Source: Nakamurella panacisegetis (GTDB taxonomy: Bacteria; Actinomycetota; Actinomycetes; Mycobacteriales; Nakamurellaceae). From it: 64,000 bases of DNA. The DNA lies in assembly GCF_900104535.1 (NCBI RefSeq), contig NZ_LT629710.1, positions 4,065,501 through 4,129,500 on the forward strand. Direction: 5' to 3'. This document shows, piece by piece, positions 51,939-60,874 of this stretch. Within the stretch, counting starts at the first letter, position 1. Every line of letters starts with the position of its first letter. The translations under genes were made by a program, and so were the position numbers. Below the pieces are notes generated by a model, which did no database searches, was not told the DNA's origin, and saw only the letters and a list, made by a program, of their open reading frames with translations.

Positions 51939-53096
51939 TCAGGTCGTGGTGGGGTGGTCCCCGCTTCGCAAGGTCAGCAGCGTGATCTCGCTGGGGGCGA
52001 AGATGCGGAACGGCGGTCCCCAGAAGCCGCTCCCTCGGCTCGTGTACAGCTGCGTCCCCTCGCCGTGGTGGGAGAGGCCGTGCAGCGCGCCCTGTTCCGC
52101 TCGGACCACCAGATGGAACGGCCACATCTGACCGCCGTGGGTGTGCCCGGACAACTGCAGGCCGACGCCCAGCGGGGCGGACAGCCGGACGGACTTCGGT
52201 TGGTGGGCGAGCAGGATCACCGGCAGGTCGGGGTCGGCGTCGGCCAGGGCCGTGGCCAGATCCGCTCCGTGCCCCGGCACCCCTGACCCCTTGGCGGTCA
52301 GATCGTCGATCCCGGCCAGTACCAGGCGATCGCCGTCCCGCTCGAGCACGACGTGTCGATTGCGCAGGACGGTCCAGCCCAGTTGATCCATGTGGGCCAC
52401 CCACTCGGCCGCGCCGGACATGTATTCGTGGTTGCCGGTGATGTACACCCGGGCCAGGGTGGCCTTCGCGTCACCCAGCGGGGCCACCTGCAGACGGCGC
52501 CGGGCCACCGACCCGTCCGCGAGATCACCGGCGTGGGCGAGGATGTCCGGTCGCAACTGGTTGACCCGGGCCACCATTCCGGCCGACCACCGGGCCCGGT
52601 TGATCGGGCCGTAGTGCGTGTCCGCGATCAGGACGAGGCGCAGCCCGTCGAACGCCGCGCCCAGCCGCGGGAGCGTCACCTCCTGGTTGACCACCCGCGG
52701 CACCCGTCTGGCCTGCCAGGTGCCCCACAGGCAGAGGCCGACCACCCAGACCAGTACGGCCACCGCGGCCCATCGGTTCGGGGTGGTCCCGTGCATTCCG
52801 GCGACGGCCAGCACCGCCTCGACCAGTCCGCCGAAAATGCTCCACGCGAAAAGCTGCCAGATGATGCCGAGCCACGTGTCGCCGGCCGCGGCCAGCCGGT
52901 CGCGGCCGCCCTGCTTGTGCCCCAGCCACATGACGAGCGGGAAGCCGAGCAGGGCAACCACCGCGGCCGCCGTCCCGATGGCCGTGGCGGGCGACGGCCA
53001 GTGGGGCATCATCACCAACCCCCACCAGGGAACCCCGTGCAGCAACAGCAGGACGGTGGTCAGGACGGTCAGGAAGACCCAGCGGCGGGAGAGCAT
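51939..53096 (-). CDS. Membrane-bound calcineurin-like metallophosphoesterase
   Basis: The 385-aa protein begins with four hydrophobic helices (about residues 5-130). The soluble domain then shows the dinuclear-metal motifs in order: LIADTHYG (Asp and His), LAHAGDLADG (Asp), YITGNHEYMSG (Asn-His), LLAHQPKSV (His) and LSGHTHGGQMWP (His-x-His). It matches the YkuE-like group of membrane phosphoesterases, some of which act on lipid phosphates. The substrate is not known. The start ATG 53096 lies 30 bp after the M48 peptidase stop, so the two are probably co-transcribed. Confidence 0.9.
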   Translation of the reverse strand: MLSRRWVFLTVLTTVLLLLHGVPWWGLVMMPHWPSPATAIGTAAAVVALLGFPLVMWLGHKQGGRDRLAAAGDTWLGIIWQLFAWSIFGGLVEAVLAVAGMHGTTPNRWAAVAVLVWVVGLCLWGTWQARRVPRVVNQEVTLPRLGAAFDGLRLVLIADTHYGPINRARWSAGMVARVNQLRPDILAHAGDLADGSVARRRLQVAPLGDAKATLARVYITGNHEYMSGAAEWVAHMDQLGWTVLRNRHVVLERDGDRLVLAGIDDLTAKGSGVPGHGADLATALADADPDLPVILLAHQPKSVRLSAPLGVGLQLSGHTHGGQMWPFHLVVRAEQGALHGLSHHGEGTQLYTSRGSGFWGPPFRIFAPSEITLLTLRSGDHPTTT

Positions 53097-53125
53097 CGGT
53101 CCATCTTCCGGTGCCGCCCGGGCGG

Positions 53126-54256
53126 CTACTTGCCCGGCTTGCCCTTCTTGCCCGAATCACCCTTCGGATCGTCGTCCGGCGGTGTGTCGTCCGCCGGCTC
53201 CCCGGTCGCGCCGGTGCTCGTGTCGAATCGCTTCCACAGGCCGGTCAACGTGTCGGCGAGGCTTTGCCCGACGTTCTGCGCGGCCCCGCCGAAGTCTTTG
53301 CCCACGCTGCGGGCGGTCTGCGTCAGTGGATCGTTCGAGTTGTTGAACCCGTCCCGGTAGCTCTTGGCGGCCGCCTTGATCTCCTCGGAGATCGATGCCT
53401 TGGAGTCGTCCTCGCGTCTTGGGTAGTCGCCCGCCATGATCTGCTTGTAGTCGCCGCTCTCGACCCATTTGCGGATCTCGGCCGCACGGACCACCGAGAA
53501 CGGATGCGATTGCCGTTCCAGGTTCATCAGCTTGAGGACGCCGTCCCGGATGTCGCCGGCCGCTTCGTACTCGGCGGCCTGCTCGAGGAAGGCGACGGTG
53601 TCCATCTTGCCAAGGGACGCTCCGCCGGCCAGCTTCATGAAGACGCGCAGCGGCACCTGCGGATCCTGGGCCACCAACATCCCCGCGCGGTCGGCCGACA
53701 GCTCGGCCTTGCGGCTCCACTCGTACAGCGCCGCGATGATGGCGCGCAGGGCCAGACCACCGAGCGGCATCCATCCCAGGTTGTCGGCGATGCGCAGCAG
53801 GTGGAACAACATGGTCTGGTAGACGGCGTGGCCGCTCATGGCGTGGCCGAGTTCGTGTCCGATCACCCACCGGATCTCGTCCGGGTCGTCCAGGAGGTCG
53901 ACCATTCCCGTGCTGATGACGATGAACGGCTCGTCCATACCGATGCACATGGCCACCGCGGCCGGATCCTGCCTGATATACAACTCAGGGCGTTTGGGCG
54001 AATCCAAGGTAGCGGTGGCATCACTGAGCAGGCGATCGATCTCGGCGAACTGCCGGTCGCTCACCTTGACCGCGGACGACAGATACATCAACCGGTGCTT
54101 GCGTTCCCGGAACAGACCGGCCAGGGCCTTGAGGACGGTGTCGAACCCCGGTACCGCGCGCAGGGCGACCAGGGCCGACCGATCGGCCGGATGCTCCCAG
54201 GCCCGCGAACTGATCCCCGGAAATGTCACACGCTTCTTCGCCACGGTCCTGGCCAT
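53126..54256 (-). CDS. M48 family zinc metallopeptidase
   Basis: The 376-aa protein has the M48 pattern with WVIGHELGHAMSGHA (zinc-binding HExxH) and the downstream glutamate ligand in RKAELSADRAGML. Hydrophobic stretches flanking these motifs are weak, so it may be peripheral to the membrane, unlike HtpX with four helices. The C-terminal part is charged and ends in a Lys/Gly-rich KKGKPGK. M48 enzymes help in quality control of membrane proteins. The start ATG 54256 has GGGAGGG eight bases upstream; the longer frame to 55018 is not coding. Confidence 0.88.
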   Translation of the reverse strand: MARTVAKKRVTFPGISSRAWEHPADRSALVALRAVPGFDTVLKALAGLFRERKHRLMYLSSAVKVSDRQFAEIDRLLSDATATLDSPKRPELYIRQDPAAVAMCIGMDEPFIVISTGMVDLLDDPDEIRWVIGHELGHAMSGHAVYQTMLFHLLRIADNLGWMPLGGLALRAIIAALYEWSRKAELSADRAGMLVAQDPQVPLRVFMKLAGGASLGKMDTVAFLEQAAEYEAAGDIRDGVLKLMNLERQSHPFSVVRAAEIRKWVESGDYKQIMAGDYPRREDDSKASISEEIKAAAKSYRDGFNNSNDPLTQTARSVGKDFGGAAQNVGQSLADTLTGLWKRFDTSTGATGEPADDTPPDDDPKGDSGKKGKPGK

Positions 54257-54366
54257 GGATTCCCTCCCCGTTGATCCGTCCCACCCAGTCCGGTCCCGAA
54301 TGGGCGTGAGACGGTTTCTGCGACCATAGTGCCAAACCCCGACGCAGTTCGGGCCGACGGGCGAAA

Positions 54367-54708
54367 TCAGTGTGCCGGTAGGTCGAATCGCGCTCGGTAG
54401 CGGGCCGGGACCAGATCCAGGTACTCCGGGTGACGTTGCACGTAGGACAGGACGAACGGGCAGATCGGCAGCATCCCGTGGCCACCGGCCCGGATCTGGT
54501 CGAGCGTGTGGCTGATCAGTTGCGAGCCGAGGCCGCGGCCCTCGAAATCCGAATCGATCTCGGTGTGGACGAGCGCATAGTTGTCCCCCTCCACGCGGTA
54601 GTCCAGCAGGCCGGCGGGCGCCCCGTTGACGAACAGCTCGAACCGGTCCTCGACGGTGTTGTCGCGGACGACGACCGAGTCGGACCGGGTCGGTGTGGTG
54701 TCTTCCAT
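54367..54708 (-). CDS. Small GNAT-fold acetyltransferase (YjdJ/NATD1-like)
   Basis: The 113-aa protein is a minimal GNAT domain of the PF14542 type (COG2388). It contains HTEIDSDFEGRGLGSQLI, which is the acetyl-CoA-binding loop, and LPICPFVLSYVQRHPEY with the conserved Cys and the terminal HPEY that mark this subfamily. The substrate is unknown. The start ATG 54708 has TATCGT exactly six bases upstream, suggesting a leaderless transcript. Confidence 0.88.
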   Translation of the reverse strand: MEDTTPTRSDSVVVRDNTVEDRFELFVNGAPAGLLDYRVEGDNYALVHTEIDSDFEGRGLGSQLISHTLDQIRAGGHGMLPICPFVLSYVQRHPEYLDLVPARYRARFDLPAH

Positions 54709-54714
54709 GCCTCA

Positions 54715-54720
54715 ACGATA
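54715..54720 (-). promoter_or_regulatory. -10 element TATCGT for the leaderless GNAT gene
   Basis: On the minus strand TATCGT, six bases, then ATG 54708. Confidence 0.5.
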
Positions 54721-54850
54721 GAACCGTCGTCCCGGCCGATCGGTGACCCCTTCGCCCAGAGAGCCCCGCCCGGCCGCGGCGGTGGGGCCTTTGCTCCGGA
54801 TCGCGGTGGTCCGGTGCCAGGGACCGGCTCTGACTGTCGGGGGGTTCGGC

Positions 54851-54856
54851 TAGCGT
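54851..54856 (+). promoter_or_regulatory. -10 element TAGCGT for the leaderless nfo gene
   Basis: TAGCGT is followed by seven bases and ATG 54864. Confidence 0.55.
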
Positions 54857-54863
54857 TGTCGAC

Positions 54864-55622
54864 ATGGTTGCCATTGGTGCGCACGTCGATTCCGCCGATC
54901 CGTTGCCGGCCGCCGCGGCCGTCGGGGCCGGCGCCGCCCAGTTCTTCCTGGCCGATCCGCAGGGCTGGAAGAAGCCGGTCGAGCATGCGCACGCCGACGC
55001 GATCCGGGCGGCCGACATCCCGATCTACATCCACGCCCCGTACATCGTCAACGTGGCGACGACGAACAACCGCATCCGGATCCCCAGCCGCAAGATCCTT
55101 TCCCAGCACGCGGCGGCCGCGGCCGACATCGGTGCGAAAGGGCTGATCGTGCACGGCGGTCACGTCAGTTCCGATGACGAGCTGGACCGCGGCTTCGCCA
55201 ACTGGCACAAGGCCTTCGAACGGGAGCAGTTCCCGCTGCCGATCCTGATCGAGAACACCGCCGGCGGGAATCACGCGATCGCTCGCCGCTTCGACCGGCT
55301 GGCCCGGCTGTGGGATGCCGTCGGCGAGTTCGGCGTCGGATTCTGCCTCGACACCTGCCACGCGTACGCCGGCGGCGAAGATCTGACCACCGTGGTCGAA
55401 CGGGTCATGGCGATCACCGGCCGGATCGACCTGGTGCACGCCAACAGCAGCCGGGACGAGTTCGACTCCGGCGCCGATCGCCATGCCAACTTCGACTCGG
55501 GAACCATCGCGGCCGAGCAGATCGCCGCCGTCTGCCGCGGGGCCGGGTCGGACGTGATCGTCGAGACGCCCGGCGACGGGCAGAGCGCGGACATCTCGTT
55601 CCTCCGGGGCGAGCTGGACTGA
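54864..55622 (+). CDS. nfo: Deoxyribonuclease IV (AP endonuclease)
   Basis: Endonuclease IV cuts DNA at abasic sites in base-excision repair and uses three zinc ions. The 252-aa protein shows the family order: AIGAHVDSADPLPAAAAV at the start, IYIHAPYIVNVAT, KGLIVHGGHVSS, LIENTAGGNHAI, GFCLDTCHAYAGGEDLT, LVHANSSRDEFDSGADRH and VETPGDGQSAD, which together supply the His, Glu and Asp zinc ligands. The start ATG 54864 is supported by a leaderless -10. It precedes an MmcQ/YjbR gene by nine bases, so the two form a small operon. Confidence 0.94.
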   Translation: MVAIGAHVDSADPLPAAAAVGAGAAQFFLADPQGWKKPVEHAHADAIRAADIPIYIHAPYIVNVATTNNRIRIPSRKILSQHAAAAADIGAKGLIVHGGHVSSDDELDRGFANWHKAFEREQFPLPILIENTAGGNHAIARRFDRLARLWDAVGEFGVGFCLDTCHAYAGGEDLTTVVERVMAITGRIDLVHANSSRDEFDSGADRHANFDSGTIAAEQIAAVCRGAGSDVIVETPGDGQSADISFLRGELD

Positions 55623-55631
55623 GGAGGACCG

Positions 55632-55994
55632 ATGCTGGGTGCAGCGGCCGTTCGGGCCTACTGCCTTGACCTGCCGGACGTCCGCGAGGACTACCCGTTC
55701 GGCTCGGTGCCGCAGGTCTGCACCTTCAAGGTGGCCGGGAAGATCTTCCTGCTCAGCGCCCTGGCCGCGCCGCCGCCTCTGCAGATCAGCGTCAAATGCG
55801 ATCCGGAGATCGCCGTGACCCTGCGGGCCGCCTACCCGGCGGTCGTGCCCGGCTACCACCTGAACAAGCGGCACTGGAACACCGTCTCCCTCGACGGCTC
55901 GGTTCCGGACGAGTTGGTCCTGGAGATGATCCAAGACTCCTTCGACCTGGTGGTCGACAAATTGCCTCGTCACCAACGGATCCGGCTGCGCTGA
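55632..55994 (+). CDS. MmcQ/YjbR-family protein
   Basis: The 120-aa protein matches the YjbR/CyaY-like fold family (MmcQ), with PDVREDYPFGSVPQVCTFKV, ISVKCDPEIAVTLRAAYPAV, and LNKRHWNTVSLDG followed by an amphipathic helix. Members are thought to bind nucleic acid, but the function is not established. The start ATG 55632 has GAGGAGG upstream. It is co-transcribed with nfo and convergent with the Ehr-type complex genes. Confidence 0.88.
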   Translation: MLGAAAVRAYCLDLPDVREDYPFGSVPQVCTFKVAGKIFLLSALAAPPPLQISVKCDPEIAVTLRAAYPAVVPGYHLNKRHWNTVSLDGSVPDELVLEMIQDSFDLVVDKLPRHQRIRLR

Positions 55995-56107
55995 CCTGGC
56001 GGCCAGGGGAGTGGGCCGGCGAACGACGACCGCTCGACAACCGAGCCCCCGCCCGCCGGGCGTCGCCGAATCGAGGCTCGGGTGCGGTGGCCTGGTGTGC
56101 GGTTGGG

Positions 56108-57646
56108 TCAGAGGTCGTTGCCGGCGTAGGACAGGTTGAAGCTCTTGTTGGCCAGCGGGAAGTCCGGGACGATCGTGTTCTGCAGCGCGACCGGCAGGGC
56201 GGGCCAGTTGAAGAAGGACGGGTCGACGATCTTTACCCGGCTCAGGGTGCCGTCGCCGGCCAGTTCGATGCGGTGCACGATGGTGCCGCGCCACCCCTCG
56301 ACGATGCCCACCCCCGACCGTGGCGGGCCGGGCACTGCCGGCAGGGCCGGCGCCGGCGCCGTTCGGGGGCCGGCGATCACGAGGGCGTTGATGGTGGCGA
56401 TCGAGGCGTCGATCTCCTGGGCGCGGATCATGAAGCGGGACAGCACATCGCCGTCGCCGGGGGCCGGGTCGATTCGCGGGTGGTGGATGTGGGCGGCCGG
56501 GTCGTCGCGGCGGGCGTCGACCTGCAGACCACTGGCCCGGGCCGCGAAGCCAAGGACGCCGATGTCGGTGGCCTGTTGGCGGGTCAGGACGGCGGTGCCG
56601 GTGAGCCGGTCCAGCAGGACGCTGTGATCCAGCGCGAGCGCCACCAGACTCGCCATGTCCGCACCGATCCGGCTCAGCTGGACCGGATCGGGTAGGGCCA
56701 TGACGGCGGCGCCCCCCGGAGTGATCGCCCCTCGCAGGAGCCGGTGCGCGGTGACGGCGTCGTTGATCCGCAGCAACTCCTCCCGGAGCCGGAGCGCTTG
56801 CGCGTTGAGAACGGAGTACCCGGTGTCGTTGCACAGCGCGCCGAGATCGGTGACGTGGTTGTAGATCCGCTCCAACTCCAGCAGGACCACCCGGATCTGT
56901 TGTGCGGCCACCGGTACCGGTAGATCCAGGGCATCCTCGACGGCACGGCAGAAGGCCAGTGTGTGCCCCACGGAGGTGTCTCCGGAGACCCTCTCGGCCA
57001 GTTCGAGCCCGCCCGCCGGAACGCGGCCCTCGAAGAGCTTCTCGATGCCGCGGTGCACGAACCACAATCGGGCCTTGAGATTGAGGATCGTTTCGCCGAC
57101 AACGGAGAACCGGAAGTGGCCGGGCTCGATCAGGCCGGCGTGGACGGGACCGACCGGGATCTCGTAGACGCCGGGCCCTTCCACGGTGCGGAATTCGTAG
57201 GGGCCGTCAACGTCGCCGAAGGTCGGGGGTTCGCCGGCGTCGGTGAGCATGGGGTACCACCCCTTGGGCCAGTGGAAGTGCCGGACGAGCCGCGCTGGCA
57301 GGGGGTGATCGTCGGGGACGATTCCGAACAGGTCCCGCATCTCCCGCTCGAAACGACCGGCCGGGAACGAGATCCGGGCCAGGCTGGCCAGATGCGGGTG
57401 GCTGCGCGGCATCGGCACGTGCAGTTCCACTCGCCGGTCGGTGTCCTGGTCGGTGAACAGATACACGGCCCGCAACCCGCCCTGATCGTCATGCCCGGCG
57501 ACCAGGGCGAGCCGAAACCCGCGACCCAGCAACACCTGTGCGTAGCTGGGCAGCTTGTCGCTGGTGACGGTGAATGCGGTGCGGTGGTGGCCGACCGGGC
57601 GTCCGACATTGCGCGATGCGGGCTCGGGGGCGGTCTCGGCGTTCAT
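56108..57646 (-). CDS. hycE: Large subunit (NuoCD-like) of an energy-converting-hydrogenase-related complex, no Ni ligands
   Basis: The 512-aa protein fuses a NuoC-like 30-kDa domain (about residues 1-165, FEREMRDLFGIVPDDHPLP) with a NuoD/group-4 hydrogenase large-subunit domain. Canonical group-4 NiFe hydrogenases carry a Cys pair in ERxCGxC and another in DPCxxC. Here the first reads AERVSGDTSVGH and the C-terminus reads PLANKSFNLSYAGNDL, so all four nickel-binding Cys are absent. The enzyme should not bind NiFe. It matches the Ehr group and the HycE-like protein of the Rv0081-Rv0087 locus. Start ATG 57646; a TTG two codons earlier is possible. It lies seven bases beyond hycQ, last in the operon. 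Confidence 0.9.
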   Translation of the reverse strand: MNAETAPEPASRNVGRPVGHHRTAFTVTSDKLPSYAQVLLGRGFRLALVAGHDDQGGLRAVYLFTDQDTDRRVELHVPMPRSHPHLASLARISFPAGRFEREMRDLFGIVPDDHPLPARLVRHFHWPKGWYPMLTDAGEPPTFGDVDGPYEFRTVEGPGVYEIPVGPVHAGLIEPGHFRFSVVGETILNLKARLWFVHRGIEKLFEGRVPAGGLELAERVSGDTSVGHTLAFCRAVEDALDLPVPVAAQQIRVVLLELERIYNHVTDLGALCNDTGYSVLNAQALRLREELLRINDAVTAHRLLRGAITPGGAAVMALPDPVQLSRIGADMASLVALALDHSVLLDRLTGTAVLTRQQATDIGVLGFAARASGLQVDARRDDPAAHIHHPRIDPAPGDGDVLSRFMIRAQEIDASIATINALVIAGPRTAPAPALPAVPGPPRSGVGIVEGWRGTIVHRIELAGDGTLSRVKIVDPSFFNWPALPVALQNTIVPDFPLANKSFNLSYAGNDL

Positions 57647-57653
57647 CGGCAAC

Positions 57654-59195
57654 TCATCTCTGGAGGGCCGCGGCGGCCAGACTCAGCAGGCCGTGCAGCG
57701 GCCACGCCGACAGGCCGAGCACCGCCGACCCGGTCAGCGCGCCGATCAGGACGGCGGTGGTGGTGCGGGACAACAGGGCCCGTCGGGTGGCCACTGCCGT
57801 CTTCGCCGATGCGGCTGGGTGATCGGCGGTCCGGTCGGCGCTGACGAGGGCCGGGCCCGGGGATTCCCCGTCCGGATCGGCGCCCAACAGCATCCGGCTG
57901 GTGTGTACGAACAGCGCGGCCGCGATGAAGATGACCAGGAGCAGCGCCGGGGCCATGACCCAGGCCACCGGGGAAGCGAAGCCGGCGCGGAAGATGCCCA
58001 GTTCGCTCGCGAACAGGCTGAACGGCGGCAGACCGATGAGGGCGGCGACGCCGAGCCCGAAACATCCGGCCAGCAGCGGGTATCGGCCGGCCAGCCCGGC
58101 CACCGAAGTGATGCTCGTGCTGCCGGTGCTCTGCTGGATCCGACCGGCGGTCAGGAACAGCACTGTCTTGGCGATGCCGTGTCCCAGGATGTGCAGCAGC
58201 ACCGCGGCGATGGCCAGCGGCGTGCCGACGGCGGCGCCCAGGGCGATCAGGCCCATGTGCTCGATGCTGGAGTAGGCCAGCATCCGCCGGTAATCCCGCT
58301 GGGCCTGCAGCAGCGACGCTGCGATCAGTAGTGACGCCATGGCCAGAACCAGCAGCAGCCCGCGGCTCAGGCCGACTCCGAGGACGGCGTCGGCGATGGC
58401 TTTGACCCGCAGGACCGCGTAGAAGCCCACGGAGGACAGAACCCCCGACATCAAGGCCGCGACCGGGGCCGGGGCCTGGCTGTAGGCGCTGGGAACCCAG
58501 GCGTGCAACGGGGCCAGGCCGGCCTTGGTACCGAATCCGACGATCAGCAACACCACGGCCAGCCGGGTCACCCCGGGGTCGAGGCGTCCGGCCGCGGCCA
58601 GCAGCGAGCCCCAGTCCAGTCCGGCCCCCGAACCGGTCTGCCGGGAGGCGAAATTGAGCAGTACCACGCCGAGCAGGGCCAGGGCGATCCCGGCCGAGCA
58701 GATCACCACGTACTTCCACGCGGCCTCGATGGCACGGCGATCGCGGCGTTCCCCGACCAGGAAGGCGGTGACGATCGTGGTCGCCTCGACGGCGACCCAC
58801 AGCACGCCCAGATTCGCGGCCAGCACGGCCAGTGCCATCACCGCCAGGAACAGTTGCACCAGCATGTTGTGCCGGGCGCAGGTGTGGCCGGTGGCGCGCT
58901 CGGCGGCCACCTCGACCCGCAGGTATCCGGGAGTGGCCAGGGTGGTGATGCTGGCGATCACGCCGATGACGACCAGCATGTAGGCACTGAGTGCATCCAG
59001 GCGCAGCAGGCCGCCCATGGCCTGCACCGGGCCGGAACCGGTCACCGTGATGGCGTTGACGATGGCGACGGCCAGAGTGCTCAGAGCGGCCAGCGGGGCC
59101 AGCCACGTCATGGCCGGCCGCCAGCGGACCAGCGCGTAGACCGCTGCCGTCACCGCGGGGACCGCGATGGGCAGGACGATCGGGGCGGTGGCCAT
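57654..59195 (-). CDS. hycQ: NuoN/NuoM-like antiporter subunit of the Ehr-type complex
   Basis: The 513-aa hydrophobic protein has about 14 predicted membrane helices and the proton-translocation motifs of the Mrp-antiporter family: LWVAVEATTIVTAFLVG with the conserved Glu, and FGTKAGLAPLHAWVPSAYSQ with the essential Lys and His. It is equivalent to HyfF of hydrogenase 4 and to Rv0086 (HycQ). The ATG at 59195 overlaps the stop of the preceding hycP gene (TGATG), so the two are coupled. The remaining frame upstream to 59783 is a shadow. Confidence 0.92.
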   Translation of the reverse strand: MATAPIVLPIAVPAVTAAVYALVRWRPAMTWLAPLAALSTLAVAIVNAITVTGSGPVQAMGGLLRLDALSAYMLVVIGVIASITTLATPGYLRVEVAAERATGHTCARHNMLVQLFLAVMALAVLAANLGVLWVAVEATTIVTAFLVGERRDRRAIEAAWKYVVICSAGIALALLGVVLLNFASRQTGSGAGLDWGSLLAAAGRLDPGVTRLAVVLLIVGFGTKAGLAPLHAWVPSAYSQAPAPVAALMSGVLSSVGFYAVLRVKAIADAVLGVGLSRGLLLVLAMASLLIAASLLQAQRDYRRMLAYSSIEHMGLIALGAAVGTPLAIAAVLLHILGHGIAKTVLFLTAGRIQQSTGSTSITSVAGLAGRYPLLAGCFGLGVAALIGLPPFSLFASELGIFRAGFASPVAWVMAPALLLVIFIAAALFVHTSRMLLGADPDGESPGPALVSADRTADHPAASAKTAVATRRALLSRTTTAVLIGALTGSAVLGLSAWPLHGLLSLAAAALQR

Positions 59196-59857
59196 CAGTC
59201 GTGCAACTCGCGCAGTTCGTCCAGGTCGGTGCCCCCGAAGGCGGCCCGGATCCGGGCGTTGAGGATCTGCAGGACCACCACGACCAACACCACGTCCAAC
59301 GACAGGCCCAGCTCGACGACCAGTCCGACGCCCGAGGTGGTCAGGAACGCGACAGTGGTGATGCCGTTGTCCATCAGCAGGAAACCGACGAGTTGGGACA
59401 GCGCGAGCCGACGGCTGATCAGCACGAAGAAGCCGATCAGGACCACCGCCAGGCCGACCGGGATCGCGTGCGTGGCCGGCGACGGGGCCAGCGCGATCAA
59501 CGGTTGGCTGACCGCGTAGGCCAGAAGGGTCAGGCCCCCGGCGACCAACAGCGAGGCCACCACGTTGACCAGTGGTCGCAGTTCCCGTTGGGCCTGCCCG
59601 GCGCCGGCCAGGGCACGGCGCAGGAGCCAGGGGAGCACCCCGGCCCGCAGGATGAGCAACCCGACCGCGACCACACCCAGTTCGGTGTCGCGTTGCTGCA
59701 CCGCCAACACCCCGACCGTCGCGGCCAGTGCGACCCCCTGCACCGCGAAGACGGTGGTCACTGCGGACAGTTCCCGGCGCCACAGGATCAGCACCGCGGT
59801 CAGCAGCAGCGCCCCGCAGGGGATGTCGAGCAACTCGACATACAGCGTGGTGCTCAT
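59195..59857 (-). CDS. hycP: HyfE/HycP-like small membrane subunit (NuoK-like) of the Ehr-type complex
   Basis: The 220-aa protein has six or seven hydrophobic segments and matches HyfE of hydrogenase 4 and Rv0085 (HycP). The conserved parts are the C-terminal LALSQLVGFLLMDNGITTVAF and the ending around LVVVVLQILNARIRAAFG. Its NuoK-like core helps form the proton path. The start ATG 59857 has GGGAG upstream. It lies 69 bp after the hycD gene, the longest gap in the operon. Confidence 0.9.
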   Translation of the reverse strand: MSTTLYVELLDIPCGALLLTAVLILWRRELSAVTTVFAVQGVALAATVGVLAVQQRDTELGVVAVGLLILRAGVLPWLLRRALAGAGQAQRELRPLVNVVASLLVAGGLTLLAYAVSQPLIALAPSPATHAIPVGLAVVLIGFFVLISRRLALSQLVGFLLMDNGITTVAFLTTSGVGLVVELGLSLDVVLVVVVLQILNARIRAAFGGTDLDELRELHD

Positions 59858-59926
59858 CGTCTCCCTTTCGTGTTCGTGAACTTCACGGGACTCCTCGGGC
59901 CGTTGGGGTGGGTGGAACGACGACGG

Positions 59927-60874
59927 TCAGGCCAGGAAGAACGACGCGGCGACGGCCAACAGGCCGAGTACGAAGGACCCGGCCAGCAGTTCCGGCACCC
60001 GGAACAGCCGCAGTTTGACCAGGAACACCTCGCCGGCGGCCAGGACCGCTCCCAGCAGTGCGACCTTCACGACGAACGCAACGACACCGAGCAGCAGCGC
60101 GGCCGGTGCGGCGCTGGTGGCGATGCCCCAGGGCAGGAACAGGTTCGCCAGCAGCCCCAGGAACACTCCGAGGCGCATGGCCGAGGCCCATTCGATCAGG
60201 GCCAGGTCCGGGCCGGCGTATTCCAGGACCATCGCCTCGTGGATCATCGTCAGTTCCAGGTGAGTGGACGGGTTGTCGACCGGCAGTCGCCCGGTTTCGG
60301 CGATGATCGCGACCGCGAGGGCGACCGCCGCGAGCAGGCTGACCGGGGAGATCACCTGGGACGGTTCGGCCACGGTGGAGGCGATGATCGCGCCCAGGTT
60401 CGTCGATCCGACCCGGACCGACAGCGCGAACACCGACACCAGCAGGGTGGGTTCGACCAGCGCGACGATCGTGGTCTCCCGGCTGGCCCCCATGCCGCCG
60501 AACGCGGTACCGGTGTCCAAGCCGGCCAGGGCCAACGCGACGGTCCCCAGCGTCAGCAGCGCGATGACCACGAACAGGTCACCGATCGAGTCCAACAGCG
60601 AGGTGGTGGAGATGAACGGGACGGCCACCGTCACCACCAGGGTGGTGGCCATCAGGAGCAGGGGCGCGGTGCGGTAGACCTCGCTGGTACCCCGCGGTGC
60701 GGCGGGCTGTTTGCGCAGCTGCTTGCGCAGATCCCGCCAGGGCTGGGCCGGGCCCGGCCCCACGCGGCCCTCGAGCCGGGCCCGGATCTGCCGCATCATC
60801 CCCACCAGCAGGGGCGAGAGCGCCAGGACCAGGACCGGCTGAACCAGGGCCACGACCGCCGTCGGGGCGCTCAC
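59927..60874 (-). CDS. hycD: NuoH-like membrane subunit (HycD/HyfC) of the Ehr-type complex
   Basis: The 315-aa protein has about eight membrane helices and belongs to the NuoH/HycD family, which links the soluble and membrane arms. The conserved motifs are RARLEGRVGPGPAQPWRDLRK at the first cytosolic loop, and the acidic loop IIAETGRLPVDNPSTHLELTM plus IHEAMVLEYAGPDLALIEWA, where Glu and Asp residues line the quinone/proton E-channel. The GTG at 60874 overlaps the stop of the preceding subunit as GTGA. It is homologous to Rv0084. Confidence 0.93.
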   Translation of the reverse strand: MSAPTAVVALVQPVLVLALSPLLVGMMRQIRARLEGRVGPGPAQPWRDLRKQLRKQPAAPRGTSEVYRTAPLLLMATTLVVTVAVPFISTTSLLDSIGDLFVVIALLTLGTVALALAGLDTGTAFGGMGASRETTIVALVEPTLLVSVFALSVRVGSTNLGAIIASTVAEPSQVISPVSLLAAVALAVAIIAETGRLPVDNPSTHLELTMIHEAMVLEYAGPDLALIEWASAMRLGVFLGLLANLFLPWGIATSAAPAALLLGVVAFVVKVALLGAVLAAGEVFLVKLRLFRVPELLAGSFVLGLLAVAASFFLA